From Sycon ciliatum (Eukaryota; Porifera; Calcarea; Leucosolenida; Sycettidae): 64,000 nucleotides of DNA. Both the position numbers and the translations under genes were made by a program. Under the pieces are notes generated by a model, which worked only from the letters and a program-made list of their open reading frames with translations, did not search any database and was not told where the DNA came from. This document shows positions 31,484-44,560 of the stretch, in pieces. The first letter of the stretch is position 1, and each line of letters begins with the position of its first letter. The DNA is taken from NCBI RefSeq assembly GCF_964019385.1, contig NC_088655.1, positions 3,992,564 through 4,056,563 of the forward strand, read 5' to 3'.

Positions 31484-34400
31484 TCCAGCTCATCCTCAAT
31501 TGAAGGATTCCCCAACAAGAATCGTTAGGATCCCCCACTGCCCTCCTACGCACTTTAGTGTGAACAGTATGAGGACAGTCAAGCCGTGATCTCACACTTC
31601 AAAGTCGAGACAAAAAGACTCGACTTCTAAGTGCGGCAATGTCGATCGAATACCCAAACGTACCAAGAGGGTTCGAATGAGTGAAAAGTGATAGATTACT
31701 AACTGACTACGTTGAAAGTTTTTTTTAGGGTTTATGGGGTGTTAGCGGCCGTCGTTAGTTCCCTTCGGGAACGGACACGATAATTTACTTTTTTTAATTT
31801 ATTTTTCACGTTGAAAGTACAATGCAGAAAGTTGTTTGTTTCATCCCTGCCACTCAGAGCAATGTGTAGTGGGAACCATTGATTAATTTTGAAGAGACTT
31901 ATTTTCAACACAAACACATCCGCACTTGTGTTTATCTACACAAGTTTAGGACAGCACAAAAGCCCCTCTATTTCAAGCTAAATCCCGAGTTAGATTAGTT
32001 TTACCAAGAGTTCCATTTTTTATAAAACGCTTGGTACCACCCGATCCCTTTAATAAGTTCGACAGTGACAATTCTCGTTTACATTACTTACATGTACATG
32101 TACATGTAGATCGTCTATCGCGTCTACTTTCATATTAGACCATGCACGCTAGTCAATACTGATGACAAAGATGTCGTTTTTTCTTACAGTTAGGCTATGT
32201 TCAACAGTTCACAACCCCGCAATAAGACAGTAACGGCGTATATACATGTAGACTGGAGAGGGCAGAACACACGGTAGATAATTCTGCGCTATGTCCATAT
32301 ACATGTGCTTGTATATTAAGGAATCTCGTGATGTGGGGTTTAAATTTTTCAATGCAAAATGGCACTTCTGGTAGAGAAAGTATCAGCTGTCGGTTGCGGA
32401 GTGAATCACTGATCGCCACTATTTTACTCTCAAATTGATGAAACGATTCAAACACGAAATTAATCAAGATTGGATAATTATGTGACTCTGACCAAAGTGT
32501 CCAGCTCCCTTGCAAACGGGGCCAGCGATGATACCGTTTGCTTAGCTCTCTGGTAAGCACACAATGGGCGCCATGATCCAGTTCAAAGCGGACACTTCGA
32601 GTATTGACGTGCATTCATGCAGCGGTACAATGACCTCTCTGGGGCACATGCACGATGAATCTATATCCCTGTCATGTTGGTTGTGTGCTACATGTACATG
32701 TACTTGCACTTGTTTGCCTGACAGATGGCCTAATCCCGAGTCCAGCTGCGCCGGAGAAGCAGGCTGAAACCAATTCATCTGTCCAATATTTACTCTACCT
32801 GTATGTCATTGACACAGGCCAACTCTGTACCAAAATGATGTCAATCCTCCTATTTCTGAAATTGAAATATTTGTCCAAATTACAATCATCACCGGGCGAT
32901 ATGTTCCATTGCATATTACGACCAGAAAAGGATTAAGATGGTGTTATAACTCTGTGTTTCACTCACCAGGTGCACAAGAGACAAACAGTAACAGTGCAGC
33001 ACAGTCATGTACATGTAACTGTAGAAACAGCGATATTCGAGTAAAGCTACTTGTATCTGTATCTGTAGTAATTTTATAATGCAACACCGGATCCCCAGTA
33101 GCCAATGGTTATCCGGCCACCTGCCTGGAGATCTGTCCCCATACGTCAAGGCGGATATACATGTACACGTACATATATATGGGAAAGCTACATCGAGCAT
33201 ATTCTAGATGTACTACACATGTACTACAAGTCTCTGTAGCTTTCCTATAGATCACCATGGTTACTGGATGTTACAATATGACTCTAACGGCTTGCAAGCA
33301 TAATTTCAAAGTCCCTCCCATTCCAACCTACTAAATCTACCATCGAATGTAGTGTGCGCCTACATGTACGTTGCCTATGACAGTGTTTCAAACAATCATA
33401 TTAACTGTCGCACTTCGCATAAGCTGACTGTGTTGCTGTCAGTAATGACAGAGTGGAACAGCGCGTGATCAATACCCAGCAATTTCTTGACATCCAGTGC
33501 ATAGGGTAATTGTATTATGACAATGAGCTGAAGTGGCAGCTGTCCTGTCCATACTTGACAAGTCGAGTCCTTAGAATGCAGAGACAAGTCTGCTAAAATA
33601 AAACGAAATGTACTGGGAGATCGTGCTTGAATGCTTTGAATGCTGTGATCGAACGTAGTGTTGCGTAGTATTTTTAGAAGAAGAGAAATCCTGTCCAGAA
33701 TCGCGTGAGTTCGTCACGTCCGTACTGAAGACGGGAAGTGTTCTTTCAGGTATTCAGGCACCATTTACCTCTGAAAAATGGGTTTCACCAAATTTTCGCA
33801 AAAGCAACGCCAGTGTTTATCGCATCTACTAGTAGTTCTTGTGTGTACAGGTACATTGCCCATTTGATCTAAATGTTATTACCATACACGTGCGTAAATA
33901 TACATGAACATGAACATTGTGACTTACACAAACGTGCCAGGCAAACCCAAATGAGCGTTGATCAGAAATATATTTTTAGTGACATTTGCCCTCCTAGGTA
34001 GGCTACCTCTAGCTCTGCGATAGATGAAACATTTCAGACCTTTACAGAAATAATTATTATAATTAAAGAAACCCCCGTTGAGGGTTGCGGAAGATGAAAG
34101 ACGGTATTAGTTTCGATATTATCGTCGTAGTCGGAGGGAGAAATGGGGTGTGAGGTTTTGTGGTTATCTTGTTCTGATGATGCAAGATATAGACCTAATA
34201 AAACGGAAGGTAAACAATTACACCGATGCAGGGCGCCTTATCCTGCTATTGTAAATCCAAGTACATGTATAAGGTACATAATACATAAACTTGTACATGA
34301 CTGTTTGAGCTAGCTGGGCAATCCCGACAGTGGAGTGCAACAGTTACTCATTCATTCCATCACCTGGCCCGCCATTCTCAGCAAACGCTGCACTTTCTTC

Positions 34401-34849
34401 CAGGCACACTTACGGAGGCTTCATACGTCCACTTCCGAATGATTCATATCAATAATGTCATTGCCAAGTCGATCAATCGAGTTCACTTCTGTGTGGCCAG
34501 CTTCTGTGCACGCCGTAAAATCAGAGAGTACCCAAGTAGATGTCCACTAATTCAAGTGCTTCAGTGATCCAATGCTAGTGGATTCACCCACTGAGACTGG
34601 ATTAGGAGCAAAGGGGGCGAAAGTGACTGCCTATTTGGTTGTGCTTGATGACAAACCACGCACATGTACATACATGTACACCCATTGGGCTTGGCCTGGT
34701 TCTACTATCCGTCGACTCGCGCTTCTCTGTTTGCTGAAACATGGAACAAGGAAAGTAATAATTCATTGAATCCATTTTATTCGCACACTGGCAATATGAA
34801 TCTGAGAGAAAGCACCATTTCTGACAATTTCGTCCACACGAAAACCGGC

Positions 34850-34856
34850 TATATAA
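34850..34856 (+). promoter_or_regulatory. TATA box of A3
   Basis: TATATAA in ccggctatataagatgagca, 106-112 bp before the ATG. Confidence 0.7.
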
Positions 34857-34961
34857 GATGAGCACCAATTCCACTAACAGCAGAACAGTTCCGACAGCAG
34901 TTTGTTCGCAGCATTTCTTGCGACTATCCGAATTTCAGTGCGATCAAATATTCTCATTAAA

Positions 34962-35615
34962 ATGGCCCCGACTGCGTTACTATCAGTGTCTTCCACGGAC
35001 TATTACAGTAACTATGAGCCCGTATCGTTCTTTGTAGTTTACTTCCAGGCCATTCTCTATATTAACTCCAACGGAGAGATTCGCGTCAATGCAGACTGTG
35101 CCACGTCGAGAAGTACAGGACCCCAGGGTTTGCGCAGGATGTGTGAGACACAGGACGACGGCAGAATACTATGCCTGTACGCCGCTGCATCTGGAAAGCA
35201 CTTTCTAGCTATGAACCCCAAGACCGGAATGCTGACCACCGCCCGGATAACTCAAGAAAAGCCTACAACTACTCCATCTGAAGATGATATATGCCTTTGG
35301 TTCGAAGAGCAACGTATGGCCAACACTACGATTACAACAAGACGGATTATTGGTTGCCCATCCAGCACCCGCCATGAGCTCTCTTTCGATGGGAGTATCA
35401 TCACTGCCGACGGTATCTGCTCAAACGTTGGACGACGCCCATTCTCCCAGCGGCGAAGCACCAGCAATAAGATTACCAATTCGCGACGCAGCCAAATCAA
35501 CGTAGGACCCTGGAGGAGCATACTTTGTTCGGATACGTCTGCGATAAAGGCCAACTGTCCCGGTGTACTCCAGGAATCATATCCACTTCACTGGTTGGCC
35601 TGTAACCACTCCTAA
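34962..35615 (+). CDS. A3: FGF-like beta-trefoil protein
   Basis: 217 residues, intact, of the NSNGE subtype. Private changes are Tyr at 27 in the hydrophobic first strand (VVYFQ), His at 80 (SGKHFLAM, as in B proteins) and Trp at 184 in the basic tail. All nine cysteines are kept. The short upstream frame has GTG instead of ATG here. B3, its convergent partner, is interrupted. Confidence 0.8.
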   Translation: MAPTALLSVSSTDYYSNYEPVSFFVVYFQAILYINSNGEIRVNADCATSRSTGPQGLRRMCETQDDGRILCLYAAASGKHFLAMNPKTGMLTTARITQEKPTTTPSEDDICLWFEEQRMANTTITTRRIIGCPSSTRHELSFDGSIITADGICSNVGRRPFSQRRSTSNKITNSRRSQINVGPWRSILCSDTSAIKANCPGVLQESYPLHWLACNHS

Positions 35616-36565
35616 ATCAGATCGAAATCACAAATCTTCGTGTCGACAAGGATTTTATGATATTAATATTTATTTATTCTATTCTATGAAATGACATTGA
35701 TTATAATTATATCATTCAGCTCCAATATATTATACATTTCACTTTTGTTCACCTCCCTTATCTCATGATTGTAGAGTGTACTATTTACTTGACAATATCA
35801 CGGTATTGGTTGTGTTTTGCCTCTGCCTTGACATTTCTATAGATTGAAGAAAGAATGTTACACTAGATAAGCCAACTTGCCTGTATTATTCATTTATCAT
35901 TAGAGTATATTTATGGTCATAGTCGGATGGATATACACGGATACCCGAAGTGCAATATTTTATAGTCATTACTGCATGAACATATAATACGCTCCCAACA
36001 ATTATCCACAGTATTATCAATATCAAATCTACTTGTGCTTGTACGGGTATTTCAGTATTTATTTATTTTTAAATAACTGGACTCTATCGCTATTACTACT
36101 AGTCTTTGACTTACAAAGCATATCATTGTATGTGGTGTCATTTCGTATTGTTGTCAAAAGATTATCCTGACCTGTGATATGGCTTTGGAGAGATGTTGCC
36201 CTCATACAATGGGAAATATCGCCCCTCGGATGCTGAGCTAGTAATCAATGTGAAAAAGACGAATAACGCATTTACACGAGTTATGAAGCAACTATTCACG
36301 ACTGTAACAAGATGACAAGCAGTCAGAAGTGTGATAACAGAGCACAATACTGAGAGGCCATGACTGGAAATGTTTTAGAGCTACAGTGTAGGTCTACCGT
36401 AGTTAAATATCTCAGAAGCCATGTCAGTATTGTGCCTTGGCATTGTGTTTAACACACAATTCTTGCCTACTTGTATGTGATGAGCAATACCCTAGTGTGT
36501 CACGAAAAATGCCAAAACGAACAGATTCGCAAAATTTTATATTGGGAAACTGATCTCTCTTTCTC

Positions 36566-36970
36566 GTCTACCAGCATGTTGTGTGAAGTTTGAATGCCGT
36601 TAACCTTGTGTGCAGGCTTCAAGCGACAACACACTATAATCATTTATATATTTGTATACAAGAAAAGAATTATTGATAGAAACACAAGCAATCGGCCACG
36701 TAACTAGTAAAAATTGTCTACGCCTCGAGTGGCGTCATTGCGATATCCGGTACGTCGGAAGGACCTGACAGCATTTTAAGTGAATGCATAAAAAACATTT
36801 ACCACATGATCTCGTTCCCGTGAGAGCCCGTTCTTCTCGACCATGACATGGCCGTCCACTAGAGAATCCACCAGCATCGACACACGCATACGCTACTACT
36901 AAGCCACGTCCACTTGAGAGCGTCTCGCTTGACTCTTCCCCGTCAAGGAGCGCTGATGCGCGCTTATGAC
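36566..36970 (+). mobile_element. Old Penelope-like fossil, unit 3
   Basis: Orthologous to 13665-14075, with the same GIY-YIG blocks and several breaks. No later insertion disturbs it. Confidence 0.65.
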
Positions 36971-38178
36971 CTGTCTGGAAAAAACTGTGTACCTGAGGAG
37001 TGATTGAAGACGGTCCCTGTCGCTAAACTGACTATCAGCAACCGCAGCTGTGTCCACAGAATGGACAGCAAAACGGGACGTGGACCGCCTGTTGCTGAAA
37101 AGGAACTGATGATAGTATCTACTTCGAAGTAGTAAATAGCATCAACCTCCCATCGCCGCCAATTAAAAAAAAAATCATGAATGTGCAGAGATAGACTCGG
37201 ATGGAAAGCAAAGGTTTCATTTCCAGTAAAGAAATGACCAAGGAACTACAAGTTACGCTATAATATCCAGCAACACCAGTAGGGGCTCAACAATCCGCTC
37301 ACGGGACACCCATTTTCTTAGCAGGTGTGCTAGTCACGTGTGAGTATCATAAAAAGTTACGATGTGAAGCGCCAATCGTCACACCCTTAGACCCACAAAA
37401 TTGGCCTTCCGCCCTGCTTCAGGCTAGATTACCCACTAGAACCATTATTGAGAATCCTGCATTTAAACGAATGAAGCTGTGCATTTTTAATGACAGGTAG
37501 CTTTCCGGCAGATTGCGCTTCAATACGCGAATGCTTTCCAGGATTTTGCTTGTTCACGTCATAATGATGTGTAGACCATCGCCAACTGAAATAAGTTATT
37601 GTTTTCCTCGACGAAAGTGCTGAGTGGCTAATACAGAAGCTGACAATTTAACAAAAGAACGCTTTATCTACCTTGTATTTGTAGCCCAATCAACTACTGG
37701 CACTGCTTGTAGAGCATGAGGAGGTTGTACAGAGGTATTTTTCAGTTTGAGTAATTCAGAATCCGTTCAAAATCAATCCTGGTGAAATGTTGAAAAAGTA
37801 GAATTGAAACCTTCCAAGATACTTTGAAGTACATTGTGATACCACACTTGTAAAGCACCATCATCCAACTTGCAAGGGGACAATCAAGGTAATCCGTGTT
37901 CGGGACTGGTCTGTCCTGTGTCATATAAATAAAATTTGGTCATCAAGAAGTATTCGAAGATTATAGTTAAAAGTGCAACGAGCTGGTTTCTTGAAATACT
38001 GTACGAGATTACTGTTACTCAGCGAAGGTTCTGTAGTGTATATGAAGCAACTATCCACGAAAGTAACAAGATTAATAAATATAGCCAATCTTCTCTTTTG
38101 CTAATAAATATAGGGTATAGATAGTAAAATATTCATAGCATAAATATAACAGGGAATATATGCCAACAGCGCTCAACG

Positions 38179-38835
38179 TTAGGAGTGATTACAAGCCGAC
38201 CAGTTGAGAGGGTAAGATTCCTGTAGCACACCTGGACAGGTAGATTTAATGCTTGTCGTGGCCGTGCAGATTCTCGGCCTTGCTGGACCGATATGGACTT
38301 GACTTCTTCTGCTGCTAGTTGTCTTGTTCTGTGTGCTACGTCTCTGGGAGAAGGGGCGTCTGGTGGCAGTCAAAGAGCAGATGCTGGGCACACTGATGAC
38401 ACTTCCGTCGAATGAGAGTTCGTGACGCGTGCTGGATGGACAGCCAATGATTCTCTTAGTAAACACGGGCGTGTTGGGCACGCTTTGCTCCTCGAACCAA
38501 AGGCAGAGTTCTCCTTGAACTGGACTAGTCTTTGGTTTGTCCTGAGTGATTCGAGTAGTGGTCAGCATACCAGTTTTGGGGTCCATGGCAAGAAAATGTT
38601 CTCCAGATGAAGCCGCATACAGACACAGCTTCTTCCCGTTGTCTATTGTCTCACACAGCCTCCGCATACCGTCTGGCCCTCCGTTACGTGATTACTTGCA
38701 GTCAGGATTCACACGAAGCTCGCCATTGGACGCGATGTACATCACGGCTTGGAAGAAAACAACGAAAAAGGATACCGGGTCTGAATTTTTGAAGTAGCTC
38801 GTTTCTGAGACTGAGTGCACTGTAGTCTGGGCCAT
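38179..38835 (-). pseudogene. B3: FGF-like B gene with a premature stop
   Basis: It aligns with the other B genes over all 218 codons, but codon 48 (Gln, CAA, in CKQSRNGG) is TAA (plus-strand tta at 38692-38694). A full-length product cannot be made, and a restart at Met-57 would lose the first trefoil strands. The rest is open. It carries private changes such as Ser at 76, Gly at 109, Asp at 143, Leu at 155, His near 181 and an A-type Gln in GVLQESY. The promoter and TATA box remain. It could be a recent null allele or a sequencing artefact. Confidence 0.85.
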
Positions 38836-38971
38836 TTCAAACGGACGTGGGAGGAGAACTTTCAAAATGAAGGATATGAAATAGTAATACGTTATTAATG
38901 ATTCTCTCTCGCTGAGCTGGTTACCATTGGAAGCGGAGAAATTGTTCTGATTTTCCAGTACCTTTGAACGT

Positions 38972-38979
38972 CTTTTATA
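38972..38979 (-). promoter_or_regulatory. TATA box of B3
   Basis: TATAAAAG on the minus strand. The flank matches B1, including gaactttcaaaatgaaggat on the plus strand. Confidence 0.65.
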
Positions 38980-41856
38980 GTAGATTCTATCGCTTACTTT
39001 TCCGAGTGGCTGAGTGTTTTCCTTCGTGTTTTAGCGCACTGAGGGAATCCGGTGTGAATTCAATTTACATTATGACCCTCATGAGCCAGTATGTTCCTGC
39101 AAATACAACATCATGTGTAGCGTATGAGACAACTGAGTAGAAAATGAGGCAGCGGGGCTTACCAACAGTGGCCAGTTTGCCATCACCATAGATCAATGAT
39201 GTTGAACTATCAACCCCGTTGGTGCTGCATGCTACTATGGTAGTTTCAGCTTTGGGTAGTGTACCTGACCATTGTTTATTGGTCTATCTATAATATTAAT
39301 AGTGCCTCTTCTTGGTAGCAGAATGATTGTATGCACTGTGTTACGTGTCCTCGTACGAGTTAGCAGTCCGGAAGGAAGGAAGTGGGCAAACAGGCACCTT
39401 TCTGAGTGATTGATTCCAGGTCGCCACGACGATGTGCATCCACCTTAGTTGCTTCTATCGTTCTAAAGCAGTGTAAATGTACGTATACATGTACATTCGA
39501 GAGAAGTCTCCGCAGTGTAAAGCATGATAAAACACCACTGATTGTTGACCAGTACCTGAATGTATGGTGCGCTTGTCGCACCATCAGGCTTTGCACAGTC
39601 TGAATAGACTGACTACATGTATAAGACTCTGCACTTACTAACATACATGTAGAATCTTTGCTGTCTTCTTTTGACAGCAAGACGACGAGCTGTTTGATTG
39701 TGCCAAGTGCAGCACCTGTAGTGTAGTGTCACTATCAATCACTGCTGAGTGTCAATGAGTGTCGAAATCTCCAAAATTAATAGTGTAGACTCTGCTTGTA
39801 CCTGCTCCTACAGCCTGTACAGGCGTTGTTTTCTCAACTGCCATAATTACTTCCTATCGCCTAGTCATACCCTGCACTACCTGCAGTTTGCTAAGTTGAC
39901 TATTGATTCAATGCGAACTCGATCGTACTCTTTCTGATTTAGAGCTATTCCCACAACATTGCCTAAATACTTCCTATCTCAATGCGGAGTGTTTGTGGGA
40001 CCATGCACTCTGAGCGTAACACGAAAACTGCAGTGTCGCGTGGGGAGAACATCGAGCTGCGTCTACATGCATATTGCTCCTTCTATTCACCTAGGATTGC
40101 GGACATATCCTAGACCAGAATAAACAGGACGGCAATAATTGTGAAACATACATAGAAGTGCGTTCCGGGGTTTTGATTGTGCTGCACGCCCTATTATTGG
40201 TCGAAGTCAGCTTTATAGCTGCGTATCCTTTTTCGGCAGATATCTCAAGTAGCGCCTAGTGTACATTTGAGTTGAGTGAAATGTACATGTACATGACTAT
40301 GTTATTGTGCGCTGCGATAAACCTGTAAACCTCCTTTGTGGCTATTGTGGCTATTGTTGCTATTGTTTTCATTGTGTTCATTGTAGACTGGAAATTGTTA
40401 CCCTAGGTACATACATGTACATGTACGCGTACATGTACAATCTCTCAGTGATAGCATGGTCCTCCACGTTGTCGTGTCAAGGAACCTTTTGCTTGTTTAT
40501 TGCTGTGGAAATTGGCGTGCAAATTGTGGACATCTTCTTAGATTGAATATTGCGTTACTGTAGTAAAAATATAAGTTAGGTGCGTGTGTAATAACTGTTA
40601 GTGCTTGCATTGCCAAGTCATAACAGCGCAAGAAGACGAAATTGTAGTTGGGAATGCCTTCTTGAAACCAACAGTTCTATGCCCAGCTCCAGATATACTA
40701 AGCGTGATCTAAGATGTTTTTTTTATTCACCGCTTTGGTCCTCATCACGAAATAGTAGCAACGGCTTGGGGTACAGCCAATGAATCTTCGCTTACATCAA
40801 ACGGTTTCATATAAAATTACCAAGATAAGTAAACCAACACCACCACGCCTTCACACCAATAGCATTACATGTAAACATCTCGACAGGTACGTACAGTAAA
40901 CTCACATCCACTAGGACTGAGTCAAGCATTGACACGCTAAGGAGGTCACTGTGCCATCCAGTGAGTCGATTGTCACTGTGAAAGTGCTCAATTGAATCTA
41001 TAATAATTATTGTACATGTGCATGTACATAATATTATATCCAGCTCATCTTCGATTGCCAGAGAGTTTCCCAATCAGAATCGTTACCCCTTCCCTCTCCT
41101 ACCCACTTTAGCGTGAACAATACAAGCACAGTCAAGCCGTAATCTCCCACTTGAATCCTTCCAAAAGCCAAAGGCCAAACCACAAATCCTTCATGTATAA
41201 GTGCCGCAACGTCGATCGAATACCCAAATGTACGAAGAGAGTTGAATGATAAATTGATAGATTACTCACGGACTACAATGAAATTAGAAAGTTGTTTGTT
41301 AGTCTCTGCCACTCAGAACAATGCGTGGTGGGAACCATTGATTATTTTTGCGTTACTCTCAATACAAACGCATCCACACTCGTGTTTCTCTACACAAGTT
41401 TATGACAGCACAAAATCCCCTCTATTTCAAGCTAAATCCTGAGTTAGATTAGTTTTTACCAAGGGTCCCATTATGAAAAAAAGACTTGGCACTACCCGAT
41501 CCCTAATCTCATTAATAAGTTCGACGGTAGCAATTCTCGTTTACATTACTTACATGTACATGCAGATCGTCTATCGCGTCTACTTTCAAATTAGACCATG
41601 CACACTAGTCAATACTGATGACAAAGAATCTCAAGAGCTGTGAGATATGACTGTATCAGTACAAAATGTATACACTTGCACCTGCAGTCCACCCACCCAC
41701 TGGCAACAGCTGTTTTCATCTATAGTCGATCCCTTGGCCTTCTATCCTTTGTTGGTTGCAATGATGTACGGACCACAAATAGTACCCGCTTGGCTGGGTA
41801 TGATGTGATAAACGGTAAAGGCATGCTAACAACACTATTGGCTTACATCCTTTATT

Positions 41857-44549
41857 AATAATAATAATGACAGTTCGCATTTCACTCATTGCATGAGGTC
41901 AACGCATCTGTTAACAATTTCGAGCCAAGCAGCTCTATCAGAAGCAGATTGCACAGCATCCAGAAGCGACAGATTAATGCATTGTAAGTCTTTCTTGACA
42001 ACGTCGATCCATCTCAGACGTGGCCGTCCTCGGGGTCGTCGTATGTCTGTTGTGTTGATCGACATTAGGAGGGCTTGGAAAGAGGACGATTCTTCGCCTT
42101 CCCTCACTACATGGCCGAACCACAGCAGTCTCCGTTGCCTGCAGACTTGGGATAGTGGGGTCTGCTCGGTTCTGGCATACAGCGCTGTGTTCGAGATTCG
42201 TTGTGGGTACGTGATACCAATGATGGTACGTAGTTTCTTCCGGTGCCATACATTGACGACGTCGGTTAATGTTTGCGATAAGGTCCAAAGCGCACAATTA
42301 TACAGCAAGACAGGCAATATCAGGCAGGAAAACATACACAGCCTGGAATTCAGGTTGTGGCGTTTCCATGGAATGCCTGCAAATGCCCGATTTGCAGCAG
42401 ACACTCTAGCTGCTATGTCTTCTGCTGTGCCTAGCATACTCCCCAGCAGCTTCACCGATTTCCAGGAATCATCTTCCTTGGTCACAGTGAAATATTGAGT
42501 TTTTGCCACGTTCAGCTTCAGATTGTCATCCGAGAAAACGGGTTCACACACACGGACGGTTTCTTCCACAGATGATCGCTCGTTCTGATGGGCAGTGGTG
42601 TCGTCTGCGTATTGTGTGAAAGTTGCTGTTAGGTCTGACGCGGGTAGAGCTTGCTCTCGGATCCTACGCATGGAACCTTCGGCGTAAGTTATAAACATTA
42701 TTGGTGACATTGGGTCACCCTGGACGACGCCGATGTTTGTTGGAAATGGTTTGCTTAGTTGTTTACCAAGCTTCGTGCGGGCTGTTGTGTTTGATACTAG
42801 GACTGCAGTGGTGGACGTTGGTGCGCCAGCAGTGGCTAACCTCTCCAGAGCAACCTGACGAATGACAGTGTCAAACGCACCGCTGAAGTCCAATAGTGCC
42901 GATGAATATGACCAGTCGCCAAGTAGTGCGCGCTCACACATAGTCCTGGCGTAAAAGACACCATCCGTGGTCGATCTGCCAGGGCGGAAACCAGCTTGGC
43001 TCTCTGCCACATATGACTGCACATGGAGTGTGTGTCGTCGAGTGAGTATTGACGTCAAGATCTTACGGACGACGGAAAGGAGCATAACGGGGCGGTAGCT
43101 TTTTGGATGTCCTAGAGGCTTGCCGGCTTTGTAGATGGGAACGATGAGGCCGCAGCGCATGTCGTCAGGACAGTACTCTGTAGCTTGAACAGCGTTGAAG
43201 AAATTCGTCAGCCAGGGTGCGAAAAGGTTTTTAGCTGACTTCAAAGCATCAGCACTGATACCGTCAGGACCGACAGCACCACCAGACTTCTGCTTGATAA
43301 TTGCAGACCGTACTTCTTCGATTGTGAATGGATCTTCCTCATTCGATTGCTGCCTGAGGTCGAGTGGCTGGCCATCAGTGTAAAATACCGATTCATAATA
43401 TTCATTTAAGGCATTAAGATTCCATGAGATGTCTGCCATGATTCTGCCGTCTGCGTCAGCAAGACGCACAGGCACAGCCTTCTTCCCAGAGCGTAGTTGG
43501 CGTAAGTTGTTGATGGCGTTGAAGTAGGACCGTGGGTCAGGGCGTAAAGCATCTACTTCAACAGCCTTACGTTGCCAATATTGCTCGCCCTCCTTCTGTA
43601 GTATCCTTCGAATCTCGTGGAGTTTTGCAGATCTTTCAATCTTTAAAGCTTTACGTTGCTCTGGATCAGGTTCAGCGTTTATGCGGCAGTGCAGATTCTT
43701 CTGTTCAGTGGATAAGGATGCAACGCGAGGGTTCGTGCTTGCTTTCGGAGCAGAACCAGTGGGCACTTTCCCGAATGCTTCCTGCGCTGCATCATGCGTA
43801 GCCCAGACGAATCCACGCCATGCCTTATCCACGGTGGCATTGTCGATGTTTGCGGAGAGTGGAAGCAGAGAAGGTAACTTCTCCTTGAGACGGTCGCAGA
43901 ACAGTTTCGACGATTCAGCGGTTGGACGGTTATAGCGATTGAAACATGGGTCTTGTTGTTTGACGGTCGGATGGACTTTAGAAAGTGCGATGCCAAGAAC
44001 TGCAATAACAGGGTGATGATCAGAGCGCGTGGTGAAGCCTCCAAACGATCTTGCATCTAGAACTGCGGCCATGGTGGAACGTTTTACTATCACGTAATCT
44101 ATCATATTCCGCACAGGCTTTCCATCCGCATGCACTAAACCATCAGAAAACCATGTTGAGCGATGTTGCATCCTGTGCTTGAATAGTGTGTTGGTTAGCA
44201 CCAGCCGGTTGTCCTCGCAAAATTCTACAAGTCTGCATCCATTTGAGTTTGATATAGTGTGTTTAGAGTAGCATCCAACAGGGCTGACAGATCCCGGCCT
44301 CGAACTCCCAACTTTAGCATTCAAATCTCCTAATATCCATAATTCGTCACGGTTCTTCGTTTTCAATACAACATTGTTGAGAAGTTCGTAGAAGTTGTCA
44401 GCTTCCTGAGGGTTGATGGTGGATCGTTGAAGAGTTGGGGCATAGCAGCACACGACCGTGACAGCTCGACTGTCAGGTCGCGGGCTGAGTACCATTCGTA
44501 CAGATACAACTCGGTCAGAGTGGAACTGATACGACAGAACATTATTTAT
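41857..44549 (-). mobile_element. RTE-like LINE, 5'-truncated, unit 4
   Basis: An 11-bp duplication catcctttatt flanks it (41846-41856 and 44550-44560). The 3' end at the left is a (TTA)n-like tail (aataataataatg on plus). The truncation lies inside the endonuclease. The single frame is otherwise open to the end. Confidence 0.92.
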
Positions 44550-44552
44550 CAT
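41886..44552 (-). CDS. RTE-like endonuclease (partial) and reverse transcriptase
   Basis: 888 codons. It starts within the endonuclease (VVCCYAPTLQ, ELWILGDLNAKVGSS, TTRSDHHPVIAVL). It then has a helical linker and the reverse transcriptase (SGGAVGPDGISADALKSA, IVPIYKAGKPLGHPKSYRPV, SSALLDFSGAFDTV, GVVQGDPMSP, FTQYADDTTAH). The C-terminal domain has LLWFGHVVREGEES and RGRPRLRWIDVVKKDL, typical of RTE-type proteins. The first ATG overlaps the target duplication, so it is not the native start. No stop or shift was seen, which suggests recent arrival. Confidence 0.92.
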   Translation of the reverse strand: MINNVLSYQFHSDRVVSVRMVLSPRPDSRAVTVVCCYAPTLQRSTINPQEADNFYELLNNVVLKTKNRDELWILGDLNAKVGSSRPGSVSPVGCYSKHTISNSNGCRLVEFCEDNRLVLTNTLFKHRMQHRSTWFSDGLVHADGKPVRNMIDYVIVKRSTMAAVLDARSFGGFTTRSDHHPVIAVLGIALSKVHPTVKQQDPCFNRYNRPTAESSKLFCDRLKEKLPSLLPLSANIDNATVDKAWRGFVWATHDAAQEAFGKVPTGSAPKASTNPRVASLSTEQKNLHCRINAEPDPEQRKALKIERSAKLHEIRRILQKEGEQYWQRKAVEVDALRPDPRSYFNAINNLRQLRSGKKAVPVRLADADGRIMADISWNLNALNEYYESVFYTDGQPLDLRQQSNEEDPFTIEEVRSAIIKQKSGGAVGPDGISADALKSAKNLFAPWLTNFFNAVQATEYCPDDMRCGLIVPIYKAGKPLGHPKSYRPVMLLSVVRKILTSILTRRHTLHVQSYVAESQAGFRPGRSTTDGVFYARTMCERALLGDWSYSSALLDFSGAFDTVIRQVALERLATAGAPTSTTAVLVSNTTARTKLGKQLSKPFPTNIGVVQGDPMSPIMFITYAEGSMRRIREQALPASDLTATFTQYADDTTAHQNERSSVEETVRVCEPVFSDDNLKLNVAKTQYFTVTKEDDSWKSVKLLGSMLGTAEDIAARVSAANRAFAGIPWKRHNLNSRLCMFSCLILPVLLYNCALWTLSQTLTDVVNVWHRKKLRTIIGITYPQRISNTALYARTEQTPLSQVCRQRRLLWFGHVVREGEESSSFQALLMSINTTDIRRPRGRPRLRWIDVVKKDLQCINLSLLDAVQSASDRAAWLEIVNRCVDLMQ

Positions 44553-44560
44553 CCTTTATT

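Larger units (their letters stand above)
27243..39750. repeat. Duplicon unit 3
   Basis: Begins gtcaatgagtgtcgaaatct. It carries A3, the interrupted B3 and one LINE (27661-30668); the core is about 9.5 kb. The left part (30700-33750) is nearly identical to 700-3490 of unit 1. Stretches 30670-34560, 35616-36560, 36970-38170 and 38990-39750 hold no supported gene beyond microsatellites and shared sequence. Confidence 0.85.

Noticed and set aside
41893-42498. 201-codon plus-strand frame
   Set aside because: Antisense to the C-terminal part of the RTE-like protein; no independent support.
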